Of a stretch of 64,000 nucleotides of DNA, positions 11,241 to 22,100 are shown one piece after another. The stretch comes from Epiperipatus broadwayi (taxonomy: Eukaryota > Onychophora > Udeonychophora > Euonychophora > Peripatidae). The notes below the pieces were generated by a model. The model saw only the letters and a list, made by a program, of their open reading frames with translations. It was not told where the DNA came from and ran no database searches. Every line of letters starts with the position of its first letter. Position 1 is the first letter of the stretch. The position numbers and the translations under genes are program-made. The DNA lies in the NCBI GenBank assembly GCA_028023455.1, contig JAQFVV010012405.1:3785149-3849148 (forward strand), written 5' to 3'.

Positions 11241-12423
11241 TGGTAAGGATGTGTTTAGTACCCCATTCCTGCATAAATTCGGTAAATTTTTCAGACGTGA
11301 AAACAGTTCCATTATTGGATACGAGGGTTTCCGGTAGCCTGTGGTATGAAAAAATTTCCATGAGCTTGTCCAGTGTCTCATCCGAACTTGTGTTTTTCAC
11401 TGGTTTATATTCTGACCATCCTGAGTAGGCATCAACCACTATCAGAAATAAATGTCCATAGATTGGACCGCAGTGGTCAATGTGAATTCTCTGCCAAGGT
11501 TTCTCTGCTTCTTTCCATGCTTCATATTTCGCTGGGGGTGCTTTTGCACATGACTGAAAGCTAGAACATTTTTTTATGAATATTTCTATATCAGTGCTGA
11601 TTCTTGGCCACCATACATAACTATGGGCTAACGCTTTTGCCCTGACAATGCCTGGATGACCTTCGTGTAATAAATTTAGTATGTGCGATCTACCTATTTT
11701 TGGTATTAGGACCTGATCACCTTTAAGAATGCAACCTTTACATATTGATAATTTTTCGCGAGCTTTCCATAGCTCTATGTGCAAAAACGGAGGACGCTGT
11801 GCTGGCCAGCCTCTTCTAATTTTTTCCATCACCCATTTGTAGCCAGCGTCTTCATTAGTCCATGCTGCTACTTTTCGGCTATTAAGAGTCTGGCTTTGAA
11901 GTGCGTCAATGTAATTGATTTCTATTTCACTTGTTGTATTCTCTGAGTTGTCAGGCATTCGGGATAATGCATCGGCGTGTCCAATATTCTTTCCCTTTCT
12001 ATATTCCAGACTGTAATCATACTTGGCGAGTATGTTAATCCATCTCAACATGCATGGGCTGAGGTGTTCCAGAATTTGTTTGATGCCTAAAATTCCCAGA
12101 AGTGGTTTGTGGTCTGTCATGGTTTTGAAATAACAACCATATAGATACTGGTGGAATTTACGAATTCCAAATACTATAGCTAGCACTTCCTTGTCCAGCT
12201 GACTATAATTTTTTTCAGCTTTGGATAAAGTGCAGGATGCGTATGCTATGGGACATTCCCCAGATTGATCTGGGTGACATATTACTGCCCCCACTCCATA
12301 TTCTGATGCATCAGTCATTAGTGTTATTTGAAGATCGCTATTTAGTGTACCAGTAATTTGTTTGATACAAGTAAAGCTTTGGTATTTTGAAAAGCCCTTT
12401 TTTGTGTTGCTTCCCATTTCCAT
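11197..12423 (-). pseudogene. Gypsy pol, RNase H and integrase
   Basis: This 408-codon open piece holds RNase H (residues ~34-155) and integrase (~245-400). RNase H catalytic acidic residues are present: D38 in TDAS, E79 in LDKEV, D104 in TDHK, and D151 in HADALS. The zinc-binding HHCC region has H253 and H256 (HEGHPG) and C286, but the expected second cysteine is F289. The integrase core has D316 (IDHCGP) and E378. The second catalytic aspartate, normally in LVSDNGT, is N370. The frame is lost after THNQMDW. It overlaps the upstream piece in another frame. RNase H looks intact; integrase would be inactive. Confidence 0.9.
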
Positions 12424-13544
12424 TTCTGATTTTTTTTCAGTAGCTCGTATAATGGTTTGGCTATGTGAGCTTTGCCCTCTAGGAAGTTCTCAAAATAGTT
12501 TACCAAACCCAAAAAAGCCTGCAATTGTTTTACGTTACTAGGCTTTCTAGCTTCCGACACTGCTTTGACCTTTTTGGGAGATGGCCTTGTCCCAGAGCTA
12601 GAGACTATGTGCCCTAAAAACTTTAATTCAGTGGCCTTCCATATACATTTTTCAGTGTTTAATTTCACTCCAAACTCTTCTAGCCTTTGACAGATAGTAG
12701 TTAGATGACTATGCAAGTCATTTTCTGATCTTTCCATAATTAATATGTCATCAAAATAAGGGATAACCTCCTCGCATCCAGTAAGCAGAGTTTCAATTTT
12801 TGCTTGAAATATACTGGGAGCAGACGCTATGCCAAATGGGAGGCGTTTACATTTGAATAGACCCACATGAGTAGTCAGTGTTAGAATTTTGGCAGCCTTA
12901 TTTGTTACTGGAATTTGATGGAAGGCCGCATCTAAATCTAATTTAGCAAAATATTTTGATTTTTGCAGTGATGCTAATATTTCTCTGGAGTTTGGAACAG
13001 TGTAGGCATGTTTATTTAGAGATTTGTTGACAGTTATGCAATAATCGCTGCACAAGCATATCTGTCCATTAGGTTTGGTGATAATGATCAGCAGAGTCGC
13101 CCACTCTGTCTCCTCTGTCGGTTCTAGAATGCTGTTCTTCACTAACTCATTTATCTCTTTTGCTACTTTTTCTTTCTGTGCAAAGGGGACCTTCCGAGGT
13201 CTGCAAATTATTGGCACAGCCTCTGGTGACATTTCCAGTGACACAGGTTTAGTTTTAATCGTTCCTGGTTTGCCATTAAAAAGTTTAGGGAAACGATCTC
13301 TTATGTCTTTTTCACTGTCAATTTTTTTGACCAATGAGATTTCAATTCCGAGCTCTGTAAACCAGTCACGACCAATGAGAGGGTTTATGGGGGCATGTAC
13401 AATATATAGCGGCAAGATTGAAATGTTGCCTTTATTACTCGTAATTTGAGCTTGGACTACACCCTTAATTTTTATTTCTTTACCATTTATGTCCAATGCT
13501 CTAAGCTTAGTATTGCTAAGGCTAGGGAGCTCTCTTATTTCCAC
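12342..13544 (-). pseudogene. Gypsy pol, protease end and reverse transcriptase
   Basis: This 400-codon open piece begins within the protease: LIGRDW at residues 56-61 is its carboxy-terminal hallmark, and the active-site DSGSG lies just upstream. The reverse transcriptase follows (residues ~115-400). Visible motifs are the first aspartates in KLDLDAAFHQI (~201-211), the LPFGIASAP block (~235-243), the YFDD catalytic box at 263-266, and KCxWxxxELKFLGHIVS. These are typical of Ty3/gypsy RT. The frame changes before RNase H near 12.35-12.42 kb, so the polyprotein is split; I cannot tell decay from a former frameshift signal, and decay is likelier. Confidence 0.92.
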
Positions 13545-13779
13545 CCTGATCGAATTGTAGTCGGCTACGGATATTAAAGAAATGCCGCTACCACTGTCTA
13601 TTTACTTCGACAGGGGTTTTCCGTAAACTTTCACAGTAGTAATAAATTTCTGTGCTTGATTTATAACCGTGTTATTTATAACAATATTACATTTGGTATT
13701 ATTTATACTTTGTATATTATTTCCTTTAACTTGGTCAACTGTTCTATTTTCACACATTCTCACCATGTGACCTATTTTG
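13545..13779 (-). pseudogene. Gypsy protease start, interrupted by stops
   Basis: On the minus strand, DSGSGI (aspartate codon at 13598-13596) is the retropepsin active site. It is in frame with the downstream protease-RT piece, but a TAA stop lies two codons before it (13604-13602). The segment between this and gag has no long open frame. Confidence 0.8.
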
Positions 13780-14481
13780 TTATAGTCTACATCGATCGTG
13801 TTTGTAATAGCAATCTTTAGCTATATGACCTAGTTTTCCACAACAATAGCACTTTGTCTGACTTTTATTTGTCTGTTTAATAGTTTTGTTATCGGAAGAC
13901 CCTTTGTTGAGTTTTTCAACACCAAATATTCCTGTTTGATCGCTATCAACACCTTTTTTCAAAGTAAATTCTTTTGCTTGCTCCACCACTATTTCGTGAG
14001 CGATAATGCATTTGATAGCTTCACGATAATTTATGTCTTTATCAGCCAGTAACTGCTGCCTCAAACTGTCGATATTCATTCCACATAGGAATTGTTCCAG
14101 TAGCGCTTCTTCTAAATATGAATCACAACAACAGTTTTTTGCAAGTTCGCGTAGGGCTGAGTCGTAATCCTGCATATTTTCATTTCTGCCTTGATGGCGA
14201 TTTCGAAAATGAAGTCTGGCGATGTGCCTAGATGGGTGAGGATTAAAATAATTTGACAAATGATCTTTTAACTTATTGTAGGTTAATTTTTCAGGAGTGT
14301 TGGGTTCTGCTAATCTGTTAGCTATTTGTATGACCCCTTTTCCTGCAAAACATAATAATGTCACTGTTTTATACGCATCTTCCTCTACTCTATTAATAAA
14401 ACAGTAATTTTCAATCTGTTGAATGTACAGGGGCCACTCATTTGCCTCTCTGACATCAAACTTGCATATTGTCGATTGCAT
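13780..14481 (-). CDS. Gypsy gag polyprotein (matrix/capsid-nucleocapsid)
   Basis: An intact 233-codon frame. Residues ~1-190 have the composition of a gypsy capsid, with a NYFNPHPSRHIARLHFRNR-type segment (~87-105) followed by an acidic helix-rich part. At 211-224 a single zinc knuckle C-x2-C-x4-H-x4-C is complete. The protein would package the element RNA into particles. The ATG at 14481 lies ~130 nt inside the 5' LTR edge, as expected for the first gene. The downstream protease is in another frame. Gag is the only intact open frame of this element. Family assignment is secure; activity is unlikely because pol is broken. Confidence 0.88.
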   Translation of the reverse strand: MQSTICKFDVREANEWPLYIQQIENYCFINRVEEDAYKTVTLLCFAGKGVIQIANRLAEPNTPEKLTYNKLKDHLSNYFNPHPSRHIARLHFRNRHQGRNENMQDYDSALRELAKNCCCDSYLEEALLEQFLCGMNIDSLRQQLLADKDINYREAIKCIIAHEIVVEQAKEFTLKKGVDSDQTGIFGVEKLNKGSSDNKTIKQTNKSQTKCYCCGKLGHIAKDCYYKHDRCRL

Positions 14482-14591
14482 TTTAAGCCATTTATATAAC
14501 TAACTCGTTTAATACCGTAGGTTCGTTCGCTACTTCAATAATTCTGCCTGACTTATTTGGTTATCAGCAGACTGCTAGGGTTCAAATTGAA

Positions 14592-14609
14592 CTGTTATGA
14601 TTGTGCCAG
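14592..14609 (-). other. Presumed primer-binding site region
   Basis: Next to the 5' LTR the minus strand reads C then TGGCACAATCATAACAG. TGG is the expected complement of a tRNA CCA end, one base from the LTR. I cannot assign the tRNA. Confidence 0.45.
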
Positions 14610-15323
14610 TGCAATATCCAGTACTAGTTGGATATATATATATGGTCGAGGTTCGAGTGAGATTTATCGCACTCAACAGCGACAAGTAATTATATAATTA
14701 AACACACGAACATGCTAGTGGAGTTAATAGGTTTATATACATAAATACATATACAAGGATCAAGATATAATACAATTATTACAAAGATAAACTGACTAAT
14801 ACATTATTATACAACTCTAGTTTTAAATTCCCGCAGGCTTACAATAAATAATATTAAAGTCTATATGACCTGTAATGGTCCCTATGTCTACCTTAGTACA
14901 TTCGGAGGTAGACCTCTCCGCGAGATGAGCTGAAAGTGAAGTAGTGTCTGTGCACTCAGAAAAACGCATCCATCCCTCAACTTCACCTAGCAAGTCTGAC
15001 CTTGTTTGTTCCCACCGTCCTGGATGTAACACTCTCTATTTCCATTGGTTATCCCATGACACGAGGTACAAAGTGGTCAGTTTGGTTATCTCTGACCAAC
15101 CTTAATCGTTACTGTGATGCTTTTAGCATATGCGCACATACTTGAATATTTGTAATAGTTACATTATTACTGCATGTATCTGTTAATAAGCATACACACA
15201 CATACTTGTATTCATTTGTAATAGTTACATTATTATTGCATGAATCTGTTAATACACACACATACATGGAGTTAATAGAGTTATTATTATTGCGTGTATA
15301 TGTGAATACACACACACATAGCA
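14610..15323 (-). repeat. 5' LTR of gypsy element
   Basis: Pairs with 9850-10561. TGC...GCA termini, with TSD AAGTG directly beyond at 15324-15328. Open frames inside (for example 15032-14823) occur by chance. Confidence 0.95.
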
Positions 15324-15749
15324 AAGTGAAAATGCAGGAATATAGGTGGGATAATTAAAGCGTATTATGTAATTTAGTGAATTCAGTTCAATAATATACA
15401 ATTGATATAGTATTGCTTTTATTTAAAGATTTATTTGATTTGATTACATATTTATAACAATACAATTTATTGTTTTTACTGGAAACTTGCCAGCACTTTC
15501 CTCCTACTAGTTTTCCAATATCTGGATTCAAAGACTGTGAATAAAACAATTTTCATTATGGCAGATAGATGTTTATCAGTTAATCTTGATATTTTAGCTG
15601 CTTTATTTAATTTCATGCATGAAAATAATTGCTAACATAAATATGTACTTTCAAAAAGCATAAAATTTGTACAGCAAATTTTTTAATTTCTGGGTATCTT
15701 TCACCTAAATAAGAATATATTTTGGGAGTTCCTATTTTTCGATATTTGT

Positions 15750-17995
15750 TTTTTTAAATTCGACTCATTCTGGTAATCAATTCCAGTTGTATCGAAGTCG
15801 GAGCTATTTCAACTTCAAAGGCAAAAGGTCTACTGAAAAGATAAAACATTTCTTCTAACTCCTTGAAATCAACAAAATGTTTATCGAATTCGTTTTTTTT
15901 TCCCAATTTTTGCAGAGTATTGTGAAAACGAGCAACATTGATTTTGGGCATTTAACTGCTCACACATAGGAAAGTACGTCAAAACGTTCTTTTGCAAATG
16001 ATTTTTAAACAAATTCAGTTTTGTACAAAGCTTGCAACTGCATCGTACATGTTTGTTATCAATTGATCCTTGCCTTGCAATGCAATATTAAGATTATTCA
16101 GATGGCCTGTAATATTTGTTAAAAATGCTAGATCTTGTTTCAAAAATATATTTATTAACTACTATGTGTACAAATTGAGAAGGATGTGAATACAAGTTAA
16201 ATGAGATTGTGCTAAGTTCTGAGAGTTCTTGTTGTATGGTTTACTGAGTTGGCAGGTCTATCATTCTGTTGTTATTAGCTGGGAAAGTGAACAGGGTCCA
16301 AGTGTCCTCAAAGGATTTTTTGGGAGAGATGATCTCATCTCTATTCATGATCTTCTTTAATGTTCTGTAGAACAACAAACCTGTGTCTAGATTGAGCAGT
16401 TCCATTATCAACTGGCAGCATACTACCCAAATTGTGTAGAGGATAAAAATGGACAGTCTAATAATTGTGAATGTTCCAGTATGGATCACTTTTTTTAGCA
16501 AGAGAATTAGATCTGGTCTGATATTGAAGTTGGTGGAGACTATATATCTGACCGTTTTAAGATTTAGACATTGATATATAAAGTGTTCAATGGTTTCCTC
16601 TTCATGAGAGCATAAACTGCAGGTCAGATCAATGTTGGAGTTTCCTCTTCAGTAAAATGGTAACCAGTTTATAGAAAGCACACTAAGATTAATTTGATGA
16701 TGAAGTCCAGATACTTGGGCTCCAGACACCATATTTTAAAATAGGTGATTAATTTTTGATTTGTGAGATTGAGGATACTTTTCAAAAGTTGTGGGTGAGG
16801 GTTTATTAGGTGGTATGCACCCCACAAAGTGATTTTGTACCCATAATGAATCTTTTATAACCAATATATTTTCGTTGTTTTCATCTTTTATTTCAAAAAA
16901 TCATATTATTTCCTCCAAAAACTAATAGAAGCTCTTTAGGACATTGTGGCAGAACAACCAATGGACTTCTCATGCAATAAGGAAGATCTTCAAATTTGAA
17001 TTTTAAATCTTTAAGGAACGAAGTAAATTGGTGATGATTAAGTGCTCTCGATCGAATAAAGTTGACTATCTTTGTAACTGTTTTATGTACTTGGTCCATT
17101 TTTAATAATTTTAAACAGAGATTTTGTTGGTGGATGAGGCAATGAAAAGTTTTTATTTTCAGTTTATCTGGATACTCATCTTGTAATTTCTTTGTCAGTT
17201 GTGATACAAAACCTTTAGTTTCACCAGTCATCAATTTAGCACCATTAGTTGTTACAGAAACAAGCTTGTCAAGAGGCAAGTTAAATTTTTCTAAAATGCT
17301 CCATATGACTTCAAAAATATCTTCACCAGTTGTTGTTCCATGAAGAGGGATGAATTCCAAAAATTCTTTAGTGATCCTCATGTTATTATCACAATGATAA
17401 AAAAACAGCAACTTGCACAACATCTCTTACATCTATGCTTTCATCAATCATAATTGAAAAGAACTGAATATTGGTAAATATTTCCTGTAGTTGCGAAGTG
17501 ATGTCATATGCCATTTCAGTATTTTTATCTGCCACCATATTTCTTGATAATGAGATGTCTCAAAATGCCTGTACCTTTTCTGGTCAGACAAATTCGGCAG
17601 TTTTTATTATACATTCCTTGATTAAAGAACAATTGGTGAATGATTTTGAATGTTTTGCTTATAAATAGCTTATTTCATGCTCTTGTTATTAATTCATTAC
17701 TTTTCATAAATTTTGTAAGTACTCCTTGTTGGCTACTTAATGAATTCTTCATTGTTTTTCATTTTCTTCTCTTATTTTTGCTTCAAAGCACAAAAATTGT
17801 TTTTTATGATTAGTGCTATAAAGTCGCTTAATGTTGTATTCCTTAGCGACACTAATCATTTCTTTGCAAATTAAGCACATAATCTTATTGTTGACTTCCA
17901 CACAAAAATAGTTCAGTTTCCACCTTTCTTAAAATTTTCTTTCCTCGTCATCAATCTTTCATTTTTTATTTAGCGTTGGAAGTGACATTTTCTGT
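15750..17995 (-). pseudogene. hAT transposase relic (BED finger, catalytic core parts)
   Basis: The minus strand gives, in order: a start (MSLPTLNKK near 17990); a BED-like finger with CLICKEM and later H-K pairs (about 17.90-17.78 kb); a core piece at 17423-16893 with TTNGAKLMTG and TFHCLIHQQNLC, both hallmarks of the GTF2IRD2/Charlie-like hAT core; then, after an inserted LINE fragment, AFLTNITGHLN-type sequence (16.15-16.05 kb); and a final piece at 15951-15754. There are several stops and frame changes, one near 16.97 kb. It once encoded the transposase that mobilised the enclosing 9744-18536 element. Confidence 0.85.
16170..16865 (-). mobile_element. 5'-truncated LINE fragment with RT zinc finger, inside the transposase
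   Basis: The minus strand between the two transposase pieces encodes unrelated sequence with CSLCSHEEETIEHFIYQC (about 16622-16568), a C-x2-C-x8-H-x4-C finger. This is typical of the region after RT in many LINEs (zf-RVT). A further open piece follows at 16501-16241. It interrupts the hAT reading frame, so it is a separate insertion. I could not fix its target duplication. Confidence 0.75.
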
Positions 17996-18536
17996 AATAA
18001 AAATAGGCTTTAGATTTAAATTTTAAAAATTAAAAAAATTGCAACTACATTTACTTACATTTTTTGAATGAGTTATAAAAGAAAATAACCCACAAAATTT
18101 TTAACACCCTGATCCGGATAAAGAAACTAGTGCAACTGCCTTTTGTTACAATTCTAAAAAAAACCCAACATTTGCAGATAGGATTGCTATGTTGGTGGTG
18201 TAAATAGTTGAAGAAAGTTATGCTGGAATGTATTTACGTTCTTGGAAGCACAGCAGCACATTATTAATGTTGCAGATTTGGTGTTCATCATAAAAGTATG
18301 TCATCAAAAATATTTAGCTATGTGTGTAACCGAGAATTATAAATTAGCTATGTCTGTAGCCAACAATTATTGTAATTAAATATAAAAGTTTGTTTTTTTT
18401 TAAAGTTCTTTAAAATTAATTTGATTGTTTGCAATATATTTTGTTTTTATTTTATTGCATAGCATCATAGCCATGGGCCTGAAAAATCACATCGAGGGCC
18501 GCGTGCAACCCGCGGGCTGTTAGTTTAACATGTCTG

Positions 18537-18544
18537 AGTTAGAA
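18537..18544. other. hAT target-site duplication, right (AGTTAGAA)
   Basis: Identical to 9736-9743. Confidence 0.93.
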
Positions 18545-19150
18545 GAAATTAATAACTACAAATACTTTGGTCTAATTATTACTACAGATGAAAACATAAT
18601 GGATGAAATTAATCATAGAATTAAACTTAGTTGGAGTTTTGGTAAAAATAGCATAATATTAAAAGGAAATATGCCTATGTATTTAAAAAGGAAGGATTAA
18701 GTAAATGTATTTTGCCAGTTCTTACTTATGGATCTAAGACTTGGACACTTAATAATAGTGCAATACAAAGAATTAAGATCACTCAATGAAGTATGGAGAG
18801 GTGCATATTAGGAATAACAAGAAGACATTGAAAACAAAACATATGGATGAGAGAACAAACAGAAGTTATTGATATCATTGAAAGAATTAAAAGACTGAAG
18901 TAATATTGTGTTGAATATATTGCTAGAAGAGATTATAATAGATGTGGAAAGTTGAAATCTTAAACTGGATTTCAAGAGATTGTAAAACTTCTAGAAAAAG
19001 ATCACATGTGAGATTGCTAGATGAATTAACAAAGCATGCTGGAGTAACATTGAGAAGAGAGGCTAGAAATCAAAGAAAATGGATTGAACTTGAAGAGAAC
19101 TTCATCCTGGAGTGGATTAATAAAGGTTGAAAATGATAATAATGATGATG
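18545..19150 (+). pseudogene. RTE LINE, RT carboxy-terminal region and 3' end
   Basis: Continues the frame of 9665-9743 without a gap: EINNYKYFG, DENIMDEINHRIKLSW, LKGNMPMYLKRK, then LTYGSKTW, and finally a tail encoding LEENFILEWINKG (19085-19129). It closes with a short AATGATGATG-type run, the usual end of this family. Frameshifts occur near 18700 and 18830-18905. The same blocks are better preserved at 29741-30874. Confidence 0.85.
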
Positions 19151-19154
19151 ATCC

Positions 19155-22100
19155 TAATAAAAATTATAAGTAATGTAGAGGTGGAAATTATTTCTTTCTA
19201 ATATGTAGATTAACTGATTTGTATTAAATTTTAATTTAATCTTGCATTAGTAATAAGGTTTAATTTCAATGAAGATGTAATAGTTGAGATAATTATTTCT
19301 ATTACAGTCTCACACTGAATTCTTTCAAATTATTGGAAAACATAAAGTTAAGTTTTCATTTTTATTAATATATGGCAGCAATTGTCTTCAAAATATAAAG
19401 CTCTGTAGTTCAAAAGATTAAACAAGAAAAATCAATTTTTCCAAAATGGCTGCACTTGATCACATTTTATTTAGCAATAGAAATGATTGTAGAGATATTT
19501 TTATGTTGTTTATCAATTTAATAAAAGTTGTTTTATCTAATAAATATAAGTTATATTTATTTATATGATGTTTTTAAAAGAATTAAAACTTGTATTCCTG
19601 CGGAAAAAATATTAAGTTATTCTCCCTAATGTAAAAGTTATATTTTTTATTATCTTAAATTTTTGACTTTTATAAATTTTTTTTCAGTTATGTTAAAAAT
19701 TAATTTTAGCAATAAGTTGTTAAAAAAATATTTGATACTTGGCCAAAATTATTATTCAAACTGAAGGCTAAATGTATGAAAATTAAATTTTGCAAAGTTA
19801 GCCTTTTCTTAATTATGAAGCACTTCAATGGAAGAGTTAAATGTAACTGTTTTTCCAACTTATGGCTAAATTTATGTAAATAGTACAATAGTTTTAAAAA
19901 GTACAGTATTCTATTTTTACTGCTAAAAATACAAAAAACAGATAATGAAACTAAATTTATAACCAAAAATAAAATATGGCAAAGGTATCAGATACTTTAG
20001 TCAAAGACTATTAAATACTTTGTAATCATGCATAATATATCAACCAGTAGCATTCATTATAGCACTTGTGTTGTTATTAAAAAATTTAATTTAATCAGGA
20101 AAAATATTTATTTGTAAAAGCATTCATTATAGCAACACCACTGGATCCAAAATTTTAGATAATAATTTTTGTTATTGTAATAAATCTTATAAAATGTTAA
20201 TACATCTAATTCCTCCAATACAGTTAAACATATTTAGATGCAAGGGAGGACCCAAAAATAATTGGAATTTTGTAATAAAATATTGTATGTCTATTTTTAT
20301 GTGTTGCAAATGAATTTCTTTCAAGGTATACTCTATTTAATGCAATGGTTTAAAGATGTTTTTTACTTTTAGCAGTAGTCTGAAAATACTTGCAAAGTGA
20401 TGAATTTTAACACCTCTGTTGTTTTTTTCTCCACCACTTCCAAATCTGCAAAAAAGGACATTTTTCTCAATTCAAGAGATTACAGAGAAGTCATATGTAG
20501 TGATATGAAGCAAGCTGATGAATAAGCTGGGTCATGCTGAATTTTATTAAAAATTGTTTCACTCTCAAGTATTGCTGTGCTAGTGTGCAGTTGTGATGAA
20601 ACATGCCCTCCTCACTTTACCACAAAATGAAACATTTACATTTTACCTCATCATACAAAAGTTTCAGAAATTGTAGGTCTTAAATGCTTGATTGTTACAA
20701 ATAAATTCTTAGTAAGCAGTGCTATTTGCAGCCCCCAAAAATCAGCATTGCTTTGACATTTGTCTTTAGTTGTCATATTTTTTTAAAACATGATAAATTT
20801 AATACTTCCATTAAACCACTCATAATTTATCCTTTTCCAAATCAACTTGCTTGTAAGCTGTTTTAAGCATTGCAACTGTTTTCTCTGCTATTTCACCTAA
20901 AAGAAACAGAATTTCACATTGTTTCAACTTTTCAGTTATTACAAAACATTGACAAATATGCAAAATGCAATTTACAAAAAATGTACTACATGTGCCATGA
21001 TTTTACATAATGATGTTATTTCACAGATTGATGCAGAAGGGTACCAGCAAAGAATATCTAGAAGTAAAAGCATGTATTATAATAGACATGACTACCAGAG
21101 AATGTTCTAGTTATTTTTTGAGTACCCCCTCAGATTTTAATAAAACAATAGTCCACAGTTAGGCTTATGTATTATAAACAGTTTATTATTCATCCCTAGA
21201 TATAAAAATCATTGAATAAATTTTAGTGGGTGATCAACATTTGTCATCAATCTTAATCAGCTGCTATCATATAAGAAAATACCATTTTTATTTAGTTATT
21301 TCAAACTTTACAAACATATATACGATGGCCCTTTTGTTGTAATTAATTGCTATATTATTATATTACTTTTAGATAAGTTGCCTCTATCATAAAAAAAAAT
21401 CAGTTTTTAAATTTCTACAAAATATAGAGTAAAATATATGCACGGCCAGCTTTCCTAATTATGTAATAGGTATTTGTACAGATTGCCAAGTTTTTGAAGG
21501 CAGCAAAATGATTCTCATAAAAAAATTATCGATACCTTCTCTTTTAAAACTAGACTTTCTGCATATTGTTAGTTATCTTTTCACATAATTAAACTTCTTA
21601 TACTGGGTATTTTTTAAAATCATTTACAGTAATATAGAATAATATAATAATAGATTTGCATTTATTTATAATTAATATATATATTTAATCGCAAGTGGTT
21701 AAAAATGAGATTCTGTCTCTTTCCTGTAATAGAATAACTAAATTTGTACAATATAATTGTCAATTTAAACATCAGACATATAGTGCATTCAAACACTGAG
21801 ATGAGCATGGTCAGTAATCATTGGCATATAAATAAATTCACCTATGCTTTTAAACAATTACTGGTGGGTCAATGCATAGAGATTTTAACATACAATTTAC
21901 AAACAGCACATGACAGGAGATTCATTTCCTTCTCTATGATGATAATAATGTAGATTTTATTGTGTTTAATATCATATAGTCAGTTTTAATATCCCATGAC
22001 AATAGCAGAACAACTATCCAACATTCATTTCCATTTCTATTGCTGGCCATAAATTGTCCTTTATTGCATAATCTAATTATTCAATATTGTTCATTCAAAA

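Larger units (their letters stand above)
9850..15323 (-). mobile_element. Ty3/gypsy LTR retrotransposon, full-length but defective
   Basis: Both LTRs, a 5-bp target duplication, a polypurine tract beside the 3' LTR, and gag-PR-RT-RNase H-integrase in gypsy order are all visible on the minus strand over 5,474 bp. The domain order with integrase last and the sequence style (YFDD, GHPGxxRxKxLAxSxVWWP) point to the Mag-like branch that is common in animals and often labelled K02A2.6-like. There is no envelope gene; the remaining 3' frame is short. Pol is split by several frame changes and a stop before the protease aspartate, and one integrase catalytic aspartate is lost. It sits wholly inside a hAT transposon. 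Confidence 0.95.
9744..18536 (-). mobile_element. hAT transposon (GTF2IRD2/ZBED-like type), interrupted
   Basis: Left end TAGGCATGTCAAACT and right end (minus strand) CAGACATGTTAAACT are imperfect terminal inverted repeats, next to a perfect 8-bp target duplication. Subterminal GGGCC-rich motifs (ATGGGCCATTTAATG, GGGCCGCGTGC) are shared with many animal hAT ends. Without the nested gypsy element (9850-15323) the transposon is ~3.3 kb, enough for one transposase, whose relic runs on the minus strand at 15750-17995. The coding part is broken by stops, frameshifts and a LINE fragment, so the copy is immobile by itself. Confidence 0.9.

Noticed and set aside
13075-13449. 124-codon plus-strand frame inside the gypsy element
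   Set aside because: Shadow of pol on the opposite strand.
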